A stretch of 47,511 nt of DNA from Terriglobia bacterium (lineage in GTDB: Bacteria > Acidobacteriota > Terriglobia > Terriglobales > Acidobacteriaceae): contig JAJPJE010000111.1 in NCBI GenBank assembly GCA_021324365.1, positions 1 to 47,511 of the forward strand, read 5' to 3'. This document shows positions 1 to 9,500 of this stretch, piece after piece. Below the pieces are notes generated by a model. It was not told the DNA's origin, searched no databases, and was given only the letters and a program-made list of their open reading frames with translations. Each line of letters begins with the position of its first letter. Position 1 is the first letter of the stretch. Made by a program: the position numbers and the translations under genes.

Positions 1-755
1 CGCGCTGCGCGCTGCAACCGGTTGAGGATGGTCTGCAATTTTCGATGCAGACGGCGGCTGTTCAACCGGTCTGTCCCGAGCGCCTCTGCCAGCTCCTTCG
101 CCTGAAATCCCTCGTACTTGAACTTCAGAAGGAGTTCGCACTCGGCTTCCGATAGCAGGCCATCATGTATTGCTTGCTGGAGAATCCTCTCCAATGTGAT
201 TGCTTGCTCGAAGGTTGCCGGTTCTTGTGGCTCGACAGTGCCCTCCTTTAGCGCAAGGGACTGCCTTGTCTCGTTGATTGCCCACCGAAAAAGGCATTGG
301 CGAAACCTTCTCGCCAATGCGGCAGGCAAGTGGCCATTGAGGGTCTGCATCTCCGGTGACCTCGCGGTCTCCAGGAAGCACAAAGCCGCCTGTTGCGCGA
401 TGTCCTCGGGACACAGCCCAGGAAATTTTTGGCAAGCCTCCCGATAAACCTTGTGGATAGCGGGCATATAGGCCAGGAGGAGCAATTGCTGCCCGATTTC
501 TTCGAAAGTCCTGTCCGCCATCGAGTCAACCAGCGCATGCAGGATTCCGTTCCAAGCTTTGTGATTCACGGCTTCCGTCCGCTCGTGCTCGTGCAACTGC
601 GCGATCACATCAGCGGGCGAATCGAAGTGGTTCAGAATTGAGTGGTTGCGGGCAAGTGCTTGGAAGTGGGTTCGGGCTGTTTGTGTGCTTAGTGAATTGA
701 GCAGACTTCGCTCAATCTGACAGACGACACATGAGCAATTGTTCTCCTTTTGCAT
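1..755 (-). CDS. RNA polymerase sigma-70-family-like protein, C-terminus cut by the window edge
   Basis: I translated this from the complement because the frame runs off the left edge. It reads open from an ATG at 755 to base 1 (about 251 codons). An AGGAG sits about 10 bases upstream of the ATG. The N-terminus has a small cysteine cluster (CSCVVC, residues 7-12). The middle is helical. The last 50 or so residues read like a region-4 helix-turn-helix (SEAECELLLKFKYEGF, then KELAEALGT and RRLHRKL). It probably acts as an alternative or ECF-like sigma factor, or as a sigma-like regulator. Family assignment rests on the C-terminal HTH only. A second protein of the same general style lies at 4913-5560. 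Confidence 0.6.
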   Translation of the reverse strand, partial: MQKENNCSCVVCQIERSLLNSLSTQTARTHFQALARNHSILNHFDSPADVIAQLHEHERTEAVNHKAWNGILHALVDSMADRTFEEIGQQLLLLAYMPAIHKVYREACQKFPGLCPEDIAQQAALCFLETARSPEMQTLNGHLPAALARRFRQCLFRWAINETRQSLALKEGTVEPQEPATFEQAITLERILQQAIHDGLLSEAECELLLKFKYEGFQAKELAEALGTDRLNSRRLHRKLQTILNRLQRAA

Positions 756-1159
756 TGAGACTTGTCTCCTGAAGGAGGCTCGCGGACAGCCGGACTGACA
801 CCCATGCCGGTCGGCTCGATGTCGTTCTGGCCGCCCATTTCGAATTTCCCCCCTCACTATCTATGAGGCAAAATTTCGGGAAAAACTCACAAACTATTTT
901 CAAAAATCTTCAGCCCCAAATCGGGTCGGCCCGAAAAATAACCGCAAACCGTGCCCAATCAATGTTAAGGACGTAGAGGCGAGATAACAGCGAAGGCTCG
1001 CGAAGAGGGGATATTTTCAGCAAGGTGGACCGAAGTATAGCCTTGGCCGAAGTCTATGCTTCACAGACTGTAAGTCCGACGTGATCGGATTGCCATATCG
1101 CCGTCCGGGCTGACCCGCGCGGATGTGCTTGATTTCGGCAATTGCTGTAGTCTGCGGCA
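756..1159. other. Intergenic region, no gene seen
   Basis: This 404-base gap separates the divergent sigma-like gene and the DNA ligase gene, so it should hold both promoters. I see AT-rich stretches near 840-910 but no convincing promoter pair, hairpin or small gene. The 63-codon frame on the complement (712-903) overlaps the sigma-like gene start and looks like chance. Confidence 0.5.
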
Positions 1160-2152
1160 ATGGCTCGAAGTCGCGAAAGGAATTTCAATTCACTGCCGAG
1201 ACGCAAGGCGGGCTTCATCGAGCCGATGGAGTGTGCTCTCGTGTCGAAGCTCCCGGCAGGACCGGACTGGAGCTACGAGGTCAAATTTGACGGCTACCGC
1301 GCTATCGGCGTGAAAACCAGCCGCGAGTCGATCATCTATTCCCGGAATGGCAAAAACTTTAACAAACGATATCCGCACCTGGCAGAAGCTCTGGGCGACC
1401 TTCCAGCCGATACAGTTGTGGACGGCGAGGTCGTGGCGTTGGACGATTCTGGACGTCCAGATTTTCACGCGCTGCAGCATTTCAAAGCTTCCGCGTCGCG
1501 GATTCACTATTTCGTCTTCGATCTGCTCGTTTTGCGTGAGCGCGATCTCACGAACATGCCTCTCATTAAGCGTCGGGAGCTTATGAAGTCTGTTCTAAAG
1601 CTGCCGTCTGAGGGTATTCGCGTTTCGGAGCAATTCGACATAGCTGCCGAAAACATGCTTTCTGCTGTTCGGAACCAGGGACTTGAGGGCGTGATAGCGA
1701 AGCGTAAGAACAGCCTCTATGAGGCGGGAAAGCGAACCGGCTCGTGGGCCAAGATGCGACTCAGTCGAGGGCAGGAGTTTGTTGTCGGTGGATTTATTCC
1801 AGGGCCTCACGGAATCGATTCGATCATCGTTGGATATTATCGCGGCAAGGATCTCCTTTATGTCGCGCGCGTTCGCAATGGGTTTGTGCCGTCAACTCGC
1901 AGAGTGGTTTACGACAAGCTGAAGCCGCTGGCTATCGACAGATGCCCGTTCGTGAATTTGCCGGAAACAGGACGCGCACGATGGGGCGAAATCTTGGACG
2001 CGGAAAAAATGAAGAAGTGCGTGTGGGTCCGTCAAGAGCTAGTTGCGGTTGTTGAGTTCTTGGAATGGACCGAAGGAGACCGTCTCCGTCACTCCAAATT
2101 CATTTCGCTCCGAGATGACAAGGACCCGCGTGAAGTGGTCAAAGAAGCCTAG
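1160..2152 (+). CDS. ATP-dependent DNA ligase (LigD/LigC-type ligase domain)
   Basis: A 330-residue stand-alone ligase. It seals nicks by transferring AMP from ATP to a lysine and then to the DNA 5' phosphate. The adenylation motif EVKFDGYRAI (motif I lysine) is near residue 43. Further nucleotidyltransferase motifs follow: the DGEVVALD region near residue 92, FVFDLLVL near 122 and EGVIAKR near 175. The C-terminal third (about 205-330) reads as the OB fold. It has no polymerase or phosphoesterase domain, so it is the short form seen beside Ku or in accessory NHEJ and repair loci. No ku gene lies in the window. The upstream RBS is weak; the ATG at 1160 is kept because the FIEPM segment before motif I is usual in the family. 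It ends tail-to-tail with the next gene, overlapping by 4 bases. Confidence 0.9.
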   Translation: MARSRERNFNSLPRRKAGFIEPMECALVSKLPAGPDWSYEVKFDGYRAIGVKTSRESIIYSRNGKNFNKRYPHLAEALGDLPADTVVDGEVVALDDSGRPDFHALQHFKASASRIHYFVFDLLVLRERDLTNMPLIKRRELMKSVLKLPSEGIRVSEQFDIAAENMLSAVRNQGLEGVIAKRKNSLYEAGKRTGSWAKMRLSRGQEFVVGGFIPGPHGIDSIIVGYYRGKDLLYVARVRNGFVPSTRRVVYDKLKPLAIDRCPFVNLPETGRARWGEILDAEKMKKCVWVRQELVAVVEFLEWTEGDRLRHSKFISLRDDKDPREVVKEA

Positions 2153-2736
2153 AGTCGGCCCAGCACACAACGTCGCTGCCGCCCTGCGACGCCGCACCCG
2201 GAATTGCGACGGGAACGGCCAGGTGCGCCCCGAAGGTTCTTCTTATATATGCAGAGGCAGTCTTCGATTTCGGCGGGTGTCAGCCGTGAGAACGCGGAAG
2301 GCAGCACTACCGGATCGAGTGTTAGGCCATGGAACCCCAGGACCGCAGCACCTTCTTTCGTTCCCCTATGCAGATAGACCCGAGTTGGAAACTTTCCAAG
2401 ATACGCGCCGATGCGGTGCGCGATGTCGTACACCATCAGTTCACCGATGCCGTGGACTGAGCCGATCTCGCGTTTAATGATTTCGTGCAACGCGTCGAAG
2501 TCCCGAGCACCTGCAAGGCTTCTCGCCGCAGCCTGCAAGCGCTCCTCGGCGAGTTCGAGCAGCCTTTGAGGAATCAAATATTGGTGCGGGTGCCGCTTGC
2601 CATCAGGAAACTCGCACAGAGCCGCCCTGCGGATTGCTGACGCCCTGCTTCTCTCGCGCCTGAAAGTATCCATTTCCGCGCGAGCATCGTCGCGGTATTC
2701 GAGGATATAGTCGCTGACGATTTCGTCAAAAGTCAC
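2149..2736 (-). CDS. Uncharacterised protein with a helix-hairpin-helix-like segment
   Basis: 195 residues, starting with GTG at 2736; GTGA overlaps the stop of the gene before it, so the two are probably translationally coupled. The segment around residues 92-125 (GSVHGIGELMVYDIAHRIG, then VYLHRGTKEGA) looks like a helix-hairpin-helix followed by a conserved loop, as in DNA-binding or glycosylase-like folds. I do not recognise a characterised family. The last 30 residues are rich in Arg and Gly and run into the ligase 3' end, so the natural C-terminus may be poorly conserved. It is the last gene of a three-gene minus-strand cluster (4170 to 2149). Confidence 0.6.
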   Translation of the reverse strand: MTFDEIVSDYILEYRDDARAEMDTFRRERSRASAIRRAALCEFPDGKRHPHQYLIPQRLLELAEERLQAAARSLAGARDFDALHEIIKREIGSVHGIGELMVYDIAHRIGAYLGKFPTRVYLHRGTKEGAAVLGFHGLTLDPVVLPSAFSRLTPAEIEDCLCIYKKNLRGAPGRSRRNSGCGVAGRQRRCVLGRL

Positions 2737-3461
2737 TGCCGTTCCTGTCCGCGGGGACGCATCAAGGCACGGATTTCCTCATCCTGGAAGGTGCATATAC
2801 CGTTGTCCGCGTTCTTCCAAAAATACTCTGCATGCTTGCTCGGAGCCGCGTTCCATGCCCTGGCAATTGTCGCAACGTCCGGATAGTTCGGGTGAGTTGC
2901 ACTGATCTTCGGGTCATTCGCAGTCAGAAGGAGAAGGTCGAGCTGTACAAGTTCGCCAGTATCAACACATTTCGGCCAATCAATCAAGAGCTGGCCGTTT
3001 TCATCGATCAGGCGACCCTCCTCTTCGGTTTGTGTCACGGTTCCATACTCCGGCTCGCCTCCAACGCGTTCTGACCACGCTTTCAGGAGATCTTTGGGCA
3101 CCTTGCGGTCCGGGTTGCATAAGAGCGCCACACAACCCCACTCTGAAGCAATTCGACCTGACGTCGCACTCGGTTGCTCGGCCTTCCAAAGGGCCTCTGC
3201 TTCAGCGTTCAAATCCGCCGGCGTTGAGATAGTGTGAACGCAACGACGCACCTTCGCATGTCCGGCGCCAGCCCTGCGCGAAAACACCATTGTGTAAGTG
3301 TTGCCTCGCGATTCGGATAGACGGCCGTATCGAATCGGCGCTGTCACGGTTTGGGTCGAGGCTGTCCCTGTATCTAAACGGGCGCTTCGCCATGCTGGCC
3401 GACCCTGTTCTGAATCCCATAGCAGCGAACCAATGATGAGGATTCCGGCGTTCAGTGCCAC
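2733..3461 (-). CDS. Uncharacterised protein with a gamma-glutamylcyclotransferase-like N-terminal motif
   Basis: About 242 residues from a GTG at 3461. An ATG at 3530 is also open, but it would overlap the preceding gene by 65 bases. The GTG sits 4 bases after that gene's stop and has GAAGAGGA upstream, so I prefer it. Near the start, ILIIGSLLWD followed by Arg and Trp residues resembles the YGSL nucleotide/substrate loop of gamma-glutamylcyclotransferase-like folds. The rest (TYTMVFSR, WGCVALLCNPDR, DLLLLTANDP) is not diagnostic. Function is unknown. Its stop overlaps the start of the HhH-like gene. Confidence 0.55.
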   Translation of the reverse strand: MALNAGILIIGSLLWDSEQGRPAWRSARLDTGTASTQTVTAPIRYGRLSESRGNTYTMVFSRRAGAGHAKVRRCVHTISTPADLNAEAEALWKAEQPSATSGRIASEWGCVALLCNPDRKVPKDLLKAWSERVGGEPEYGTVTQTEEEGRLIDENGQLLIDWPKCVDTGELVQLDLLLLTANDPKISATHPNYPDVATIARAWNAAPSKHAEYFWKNADNGICTFQDEEIRALMRPRGQERQ

Positions 3462-3465
3462 GGGC

Positions 3466-4170
3466 TCAGTCCTCTTCAGCCTCAGCAGCTTCAACAGCCA
3501 CAGCCAGCCCTGGTACAAATGACGAAACATCTTGAATCACCACGGATTCCTTCCTCGGAAGATAGTAGTCCCGTACCGTGCGGTAGCGATCTGCAAACTT
3601 CTCAGTGAACTTTTTTCTTAGCGTCTCGTTGCGGCTCAGCACGCTCGACATGGCGCGCCCGCCCTTTAAGAACTTTATGGCATGGTCAGTGCCGAGTACG
3701 TAGAGGTACTTCTTTTTATGGGTCTCATGCTCCGCCATCTCGTAGAAGTCCTTGAAGAGAGAATTCTGGCGGATCGTCTCCGGACCGCCCTGCCAGTGGA
3801 TGAACTTGAATTCCGCGATGCGCAGATTTGTCTCAAGGTCGAAGGCCCGCCCTGTGTTTCCTGCGCCAAGGGAGACGCAGTCAATGACTTCGCCCGGCCG
3901 CAGGATGTGGGGAAGGCACAGAAGTATACCGAGCGTGTGAATCACGACATTGATCTGTCCGGCTAGTTGCTTAATGAGACCGGCTGCCCCGAGGACTTCC
4001 TCCTTGGCTCCACTCGTCGCCAATACAGCCGAGTAGCCGTCCACAGAAACTCCTCGCAGAGTCTTCTCAATCTGATAAATCGTTTGCGTTAGATCCGGGC
4101 CGCGAAAGGTTTGCAGCAGGCGAATAGCATCTGCAACGGCGAGCTGAGGCGGCTTAGGCTGTTCTGCCAT
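3466..4170 (-). CDS. Uncharacterised protein, possibly ClpP/SppA-like fold
   Basis: 234 residues from the ATG at 4170 (MAEQPKPPQL). A longer frame opens at 4269, but its extra 33 residues look non-coding, and AAAGGA lies about 14 bases before 4170. The body has a hydrophobic core (INVVIHTLGILLCLPHIL, then VIDCVSLGAGNTG) followed by DLETNLRIAEFKFIHWQGG and SLFKDFYEMAEHE. The order of a beta-rich core with a GxGxxG-like loop is compatible with a ClpP/crotonase-type fold, but I see no sure catalytic serine, so this is only a suggestion. First gene of the three-gene cluster; the next gene starts 4 bases after its stop. Confidence 0.55.
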   Translation of the reverse strand: MAEQPKPPQLAVADAIRLLQTFRGPDLTQTIYQIEKTLRGVSVDGYSAVLATSGAKEEVLGAAGLIKQLAGQINVVIHTLGILLCLPHILRPGEVIDCVSLGAGNTGRAFDLETNLRIAEFKFIHWQGGPETIRQNSLFKDFYEMAEHETHKKKYLYVLGTDHAIKFLKGGRAMSSVLSRNETLRKKFTEKFADRYRTVRDYYLPRKESVVIQDVSSFVPGLAVAVEAAEAEED

Positions 4171-4342
4171 AAACTGGTAGTGATGCTGTCCTTTCACATG
4201 CCACCAGAACGCAATAGACGAAAGTAGGCGGCTAGGCCGTTCACACCACACGATGCGGAAGTACAACATCTCATAGCTATTTTCAATCCGCGAACTGATC
4301 CTGCCGTGGCGAACAAAAGGCGAATATGATAGCCTTCGGCGT

Positions 4343-4651
4343 ATGGCAGCGCGATCATGCCGCGTAACAATTCAGGATTCAGAAGGCGTGTCACATATTG
4401 TCGAGGTTACAGCGGCTTCTTTATATGAAGCAGTCGCTCAGGGACTGGCGGCCTTCCGTGGAAACGAATGGATCGCGGACTTTGGCGAGCGCTTTGGTGT
4501 GGTGAGGGTCTCGGTTGCTGAGGTCCGCGTTGAGCATGAAGTCAAGCTAAAGGATTTCACGACTTGGTTGGAGAGATCGGGCAGGTCTCCACGAGAGATC
4601 ATTGAGCGTCAGAAAATCAGAGCTATACTCGGCATGCCAGTCACTCGCTGA
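4343..4651 (+). CDS. Small hypothetical protein
   Basis: 102 residues. The pattern (CRVTIQDSEGVSHIVEVTA, then SLYEAVAQGLAAFR, and a C-terminal RSPREIIERQKIRAILG) suggests a compact alpha/beta domain of a kind often seen as orphan genes in accessory DNA. I do not recognise a family with a known role. It stands alone between the divergent minus-strand cluster and the anti-sigma-like gene. Coding is supported by its even composition and lack of a competing frame. Confidence 0.5.
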   Translation: MAARSCRVTIQDSEGVSHIVEVTAASLYEAVAQGLAAFRGNEWIADFGERFGVVRVSVAEVRVEHEVKLKDFTTWLERSGRSPREIIERQKIRAILGMPVTR

Positions 4652-4668
4652 ACCAGCGCGACGCGCGA

Positions 4669-4935
4669 CTATTGTCCAGCTGCTTTTCTACGTTTCAGGT
4701 TCGCCAAAATTTCCATGTAGCGGTTGAAGCACGGCGAGCAACTGGTTAGGTGTTTGCTGGCTCCAGCGTCGCGAGCCTCAACGGGTTGTTCAGCCATCTG
4801 CTGTAGGTCCGAATCCGGCGGACAGCCAACGCGTTGTGGGTTGGGAAACGCTTCTGAGAGGTAGGATTTTGCAAAGCCAAAAAACTCTGCTTCGTTAAAC
4901 TCGTCATTAAATTCAGGTTTTTCTTTCGTCGTCAT
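4669..4935 (-). CDS. Small zinc-finger protein, anti-sigma-like
   Basis: 88 residues. Residues 62-70 read HLTSCSPCF, the HxxxCxxC motif of zinc-binding anti-sigma domains (ZAS family). There is no transmembrane segment, so it would be a soluble form. The gene overlaps the 3' end of the sigma-like gene before it by 23 bases, the usual sigma/anti-sigma arrangement. The inferred role is to hold or modulate that sigma-like partner. The assignment rests on the motif and position; the rest of the protein is acidic and helical. Confidence 0.6.
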   Translation of the reverse strand: MTTKEKPEFNDEFNEAEFFGFAKSYLSEAFPNPQRVGCPPDSDLQQMAEQPVEARDAGASKHLTSCSPCFNRYMEILANLKRRKAAGQ

Positions 4936-5560
4936 CGGCCTCCATTGCTGGCATCAACTGCTCATTTTGAGCGGTTTGGGCAGTAGGTGGCAATGGCTTT
5001 CTTGATCGCACTAGTTTTGCTTTGACGGCTCGCACCGCATTTCGGAATCTCACTTCCGCGGCATGGGCCGAGAGTTCGTGGACGGGTCCGATTTCGTCCC
5101 ACGTGAACCCTTCCAGCCGTCGCCAGCACATGTCCCTCTCCGTAAAGTCGAACCGGGCCAAGCACTCCTTCACCAGAACTTTCATTTCCAACTGACGCGC
5201 CGGGTCAGCCAATCTTTGCGCCAGCGTTTGCCCCTCGACGGCGGCATCCAGAACTGCCAGTTCCTTGTTCTTCAGCCGGTTCACCTCCCGCACGAAAGCG
5301 CGAAAGACATAGCCCGGCAGATTTCGTATGGCTTCGGGTTCGCCGGACGAGTCCCGGCGCGCCATTCGTTGTGATACGTTTGCTGCAACCTCCTCAAGCG
5401 TATTTGCGATGACGGCCAGATCGCCGAGCAAACTCTGGCCATAGTCAAGTGCCTTCGGAAAAATCGTCTCCGCGGCCGCAAGCACCGATGGATCGATTTG
5501 TCTGCCATGCCGATCAACAGAATTGAGCCGAAAAGAACTCGGAGCCGCGCCGCTAACCAT
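4913..5560 (-). CDS. Sigma-70-like transcription factor
   Basis: 215 residues. The central part (GYVFRAFVREVNRLKN, about residues 83-98) resembles region 2. The part from about 125 to 185 (CLARFDFTERDMCWRRLEGF, then TWDEIGPVHELSAHAAEVRF) resembles region 4 with a helix-turn-helix. The length fits an ECF-like factor. The downstream overlapping gene encodes an anti-sigma-like zinc finger. Together with the gene at 1-755, this region has two sigma-like factors within 6 kb. The exact ECF group cannot be told from the sequence alone. Confidence 0.6.
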   Translation of the reverse strand: MVSGAAPSSFRLNSVDRHGRQIDPSVLAAAETIFPKALDYGQSLLGDLAVIANTLEEVAANVSQRMARRDSSGEPEAIRNLPGYVFRAFVREVNRLKNKELAVLDAAVEGQTLAQRLADPARQLEMKVLVKECLARFDFTERDMCWRRLEGFTWDEIGPVHELSAHAAEVRFRNAVRAVKAKLVRSRKPLPPTAQTAQNEQLMPAMEADDDERKT

Positions 5561-6049
5561 TGTGGTTCGTCCCGGAGCCGGTGAAAGATCGCAGGCTCAC
5601 TTTGTGGGTCGTCCTTTGTGGACACCGGAGGAAAACCGTGCGGCGGGTTGCTGACGACCTCAGGCAATGCGCGCAGACGGTCTTCTTGTCTGCGCTTCCC
5701 CACGGGGCTGGGGCGCGAAAGCGCTTAATCGGCGAGAACTACCGCCGTTTTTTTCGAGGTAATATGCTCGCTGCGGCTTTGCGTTGAGTCGGGGACAGAG
5801 CGTCCACGCAAGGCCCCAACGATTCCGTTCATCTGGGCGGCCTTTTGATATATCGAAATATCTACAATGTCAATAGAACCAGCGCAGTCGGCTCGTGTAG
5901 CTCCGAAGTTAACAACTTCTCGGCGATTCGACGTTGTCGCACGTGCGGCCTATTTCCTGAGGTTACGCGCCCGCAAGGCCTTCGCTAGCGACTCCATTCT
6001 TCTAGTCTGCTATATTTCTGCGTCAATCCCGCGCGAGGGGAGAACTTAA
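5561..6049. other. Intergenic region, probable promoters only
   Basis: A 489-base gap between the divergent sigma-like gene and the lipoprotein gene. Two plus-strand frames (5560-5787 and 5867-6049) have no RBS or recognisable sequence and I treat them as chance. An AT-rich imperfect inverted repeat (GATATATCGAAATATC) lies at 5847-5862. A TATATT box near 6010-6016 could be the -10 of the lipoprotein gene. Confidence 0.45.
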
Positions 6050-6481
6050 ATGCTCAATAAGCGGCTGTGGCTACTCCTGCCGATCCTCTCTCTCGCCATC
6101 GTTTCGGCCGCCGGATGCCTCTCGCGCTCAAACGTCTCCGGCGTTTGGAAAGGATCAATCGAATCCACGGACAAGCGCGGACACAAGTGGCAAGGGCCTG
6201 CTGAATTGACACTAAATCAGAATGGAGGCGCCATTACTGGAACGCTCGTTTTCACTCCTCCACAGGCTGGCCGCGTCCAAGTACCGATAACCTCGGGTGT
6301 CGTGTCCAAGGATTCCTTGACGTTTTCAGGCCAAAACAACCTTCCGATGGCGTCCGTGGAGATTACGTTCCACGGCAGCGTGAGCGGCACTACGCTCAGT
6401 GGGACGGCGGACATGACATCTCGCAGCGTAATTCTCGGCCCGGCGACGGAGACCGCTTCGTTGAGCCTTCAAAAGCAATGA
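6050..6481 (+). CDS. Putative secreted lipoprotein
   Basis: 143 residues. The N-terminus is a signal peptide with a lipobox: a basic start, a hydrophobic run, then SAAGC with the lipidated Cys at residue 23. The mature part has alternating beta-strand patterns (SGVWKGSIES, GGAITGTLVF, HGSVSGTTLSGTADM), typical of a small beta-barrel or lipocalin-like domain. This type is common in Acidobacteria, but I cannot assign a ligand. AGGGGAGAAC lies just before the ATG, a good RBS. It is a single gene facing the end of the large defence operon. Confidence 0.75.
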   Translation: MLNKRLWLLLPILSLAIVSAAGCLSRSNVSGVWKGSIESTDKRGHKWQGPAELTLNQNGGAITGTLVFTPPQAGRVQVPITSGVVSKDSLTFSGQNNLPMASVEITFHGSVSGTTLSGTADMTSRSVILGPATETASLSLQKQ

Positions 6482-6561
6482 TTTGAGGCGGATTCCTCTT
6501 TGCGTTGGAAATTCCAATGCGCGCCAAACCACTTGGGGCCTGAGTCTAATTCGATTTTGGG

Positions 6562-9500
6562 CTAGGATTCCTCGAAGCCGTGGTCCTGAAACTTTAGGGT
6601 TCTGCAGTTTTCGGTGACGGTTCGTACGACTTTCTCAGGCACTCCTTGTTGGACCTCAGCTTGGACCTCCAACGTGACGGTAACGCGTGAACCCACCAGC
6701 CCGCTTAAGTGGGAGATCACTTCATCAGCGATACGGCCGGCATCACGTCCAACGCGAGTCGCGTCGAGACAGATACTCCCATGAAAGCGTTTCGGTAAAG
6801 CGGCCGTCGGGCTTGCTCCTGTCGGCACAGCAATATCCGCGACTGGCCTATTTGTTCCGCTGGGCACGGACGATTGAGCCGAAGTGGCTCCAACACCGGA
6901 GGGAGCAGGAGGCTGTTCGGCAGTCTTCTGACGCCTTGCGGCATCTGGTTTTACCAGCAGGCCACTGGCACTGCTCAAATTTACGTTCGCTCCGGTTCGG
7001 AGACCGCGGTAACGGCCCAGTGCTTCATCGTAGCTATCCGCGTACGCGAATGTATCGCTCTCCCACGTAAGCAATGACAGACCGTCTCCGATCCCATCGA
7101 GCAGCACATGAGAATCCACCAGACGCGGCAGATATAGGTACCGTGCAAAATCGTCGAGGAGCTGCTTGATGGCGACGTGCTCTCCGCGCCAGAGTGGGAT
7201 TTTGTCCAATTCCATGCGCAGCACCGTGCCTGCTATTGCTGTCAACAAGAGGTCTCGCTTCCTCAGCTCTTTGCTAGCGCGGACTGCCAGCCCTTCCTGC
7301 CCCGACAATCGGAAAGCTTGCCATTCGATCTCCGCTTGAGGCGTGCTTTGCACAGGTACGAGAAGCCATTGGTATGCCTCTGGCAAACGGGCAGTCACAG
7401 CACCGTCAGCCGATGCTTTTTGGTTCTCCGCCTGTTTCACCTGGTGCGGCGACAGATCGAGCGTCTCTTTCTCGTTGACGATAGAGTCCCATGCCAGATA
7501 GCGTCGCGCCGCTTCATCGAGGTCCTGAAGCCGACTTTGATCGACGGCGAGGAAGACGAGGGTGTTGCGGAACTGCCGCGGCGTGTTGCCGCGCATTTCC
7601 AGAATCGATTTCGCTTGTGTAAGAGCGGGGCTCTTGGGGTCTTTTGTGTACGCGTGCTCAATGCTGAGCACAACTAGCCGTGCATCTGTTTCGTCGGGAA
7701 CGTCTTGGCTTGAGAGGGGCAATGGATGGACGCGACGGAAGTCGCCATGCTGCCTAACGTCCAATCGAATTCGCCTCTCGATTTCCTGAGCAACCTTGTC
7801 CGGCTCGCGCGTGAGCTGATCCGCTCGATCTTCCGCGATCTTCGTAACGGTGGGTTGTGTGGAATACCAGTAGCGAGTGCCATCCGGGTACAGATAGGTA
7901 GCCGCAGCCGCGAGGCGACGTAGGGCATCGCCGAATACTGCTGGAGATTCGCCGGGCATGACGCAGCCGAGCTTTATCCGTCGATCTTCAATTCCCCGGT
8001 GTGCCGCCGTTGCAGTTGGTGCTGACCCCAAATAAATCGTGCGGGCGACACGGCGGCAAGCAGCGTACTTGCCCAAGTTTTGGATTTCGCCGTCTAGACG
8101 AAATGGCAGAGCGTTGGGACCGTCCACATCTTTGTCGATCACTGGCAACCAGTTGTCCGAGAGATAGCGCGTCAACTCAAATTGCACTCGCGGATCATCA
8201 ATCGGAATGTTGGCAGGCAATATGAGCGGATTCCGGTCGCCTTTTGCCCAAAGGCTATGGATCACGGCAGCCATCAGGCGCAGTACGCCTCGCGTGCGCT
8301 GGAATTTCACAAGCGAAGACCAATCGGTATAAAGGCGGTCAAAAATTTCTGGATGAATTGGGTAGGCGTCCTTCATCCTTTTCTCGTAGTCCGATTCGTG
8401 GCACTCCGGCGGGAACTCCTGGTGCTCCTTGCGGTAAAAATCGAAAAACGCCCGCGCCACCGTGTCTCGGGCAACAAACTGCGACTGCTCCACCATCGGT
8501 TCGAATAAGCGACGGCGAACAATCTCAAAGCTCTCCTCTGCGCTGGCTGGCCGCCATGATGTCTCGATCCGCCCTACAGCATTCCTTAAACGATCCAAGG
8601 CAGCCCGACCGCGTTCGCCACCGACTTCAACGTCCTCCGCAATGGCGTGTGGCGATCCTGCCGTATCCGATGCCGGTAAGCTGATGACCAGCAGGCACCG
8701 TTTTGCAGTTTTGGCGCATTCGCTCACTATCTGGGCGAACGTGAAATGCGTTTCGAAGCTCCCACCTGGCAAGTCACTCTGATCGTGTAGCTGCCGCGCG
8801 TAAGCAACCCATTCGTCAATCAGAACCAAGCACGGGCCGTAGTCATTCATCAGTTCGCGAAGGACATCGCCGGGACTCGTGGCCCTTTCGTCGTCTGCCT
8901 GAATGCGCTTGAAGGCCTTTGCTGCTTCTTTGATTCCACCAGCCGCGTAGCCCAGCTGCCACACGAGCTCGCCCCAAAGGGTGCGCACAACAGTGCCGTC
9001 TGCTTTCGTGACCGGATTCCCTGGCGAGATTCTGTTGCCCACCAACACAACCCGATTCACCTTCGGTATCGCAGCCACTTCGGTCTCGGACAGGATTGCA
9101 TCTACTCCTGCCAACTCTGTGGCTTTCGTCCCGGAGAATAAGTGATACAGCGCGAGCATGGAGTGCGTCTTGCCGCCGCCGAAATTCGTCTGGAGTTGCA
9201 CGACGGGGTCGCCGCCCACAGCCGCGAGGCGCTGTACTGCTCCGACCAAAAGGTGCTTCAAGCTGTCCGTCAGGTACGTGCGGCGGAAGAACTCGACAGG
9301 TTTCTTGTATTCATCTGAGCCCTCGCCCAAATGGACTTGCCACAAATCGGCCGCAAATTCGGCCTGCTGGTAACGCCCGCTTGCCACGTCTTTGTGGGGG
9401 CTGACCACTTCGCGCCACGGCTTCAGCGCGCCTGTCACCTGACTTTCGATTGCAGTCCCCGCTGATTTGCGCTTTTCGGTGCGAACCTGCTCGTCGAAGC

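Noticed and set aside
5560-6049. Two plus-strand frames in the gap before the lipoprotein gene
   Set aside because: No RBS, no recognisable sequence, composition like non-coding DNA.
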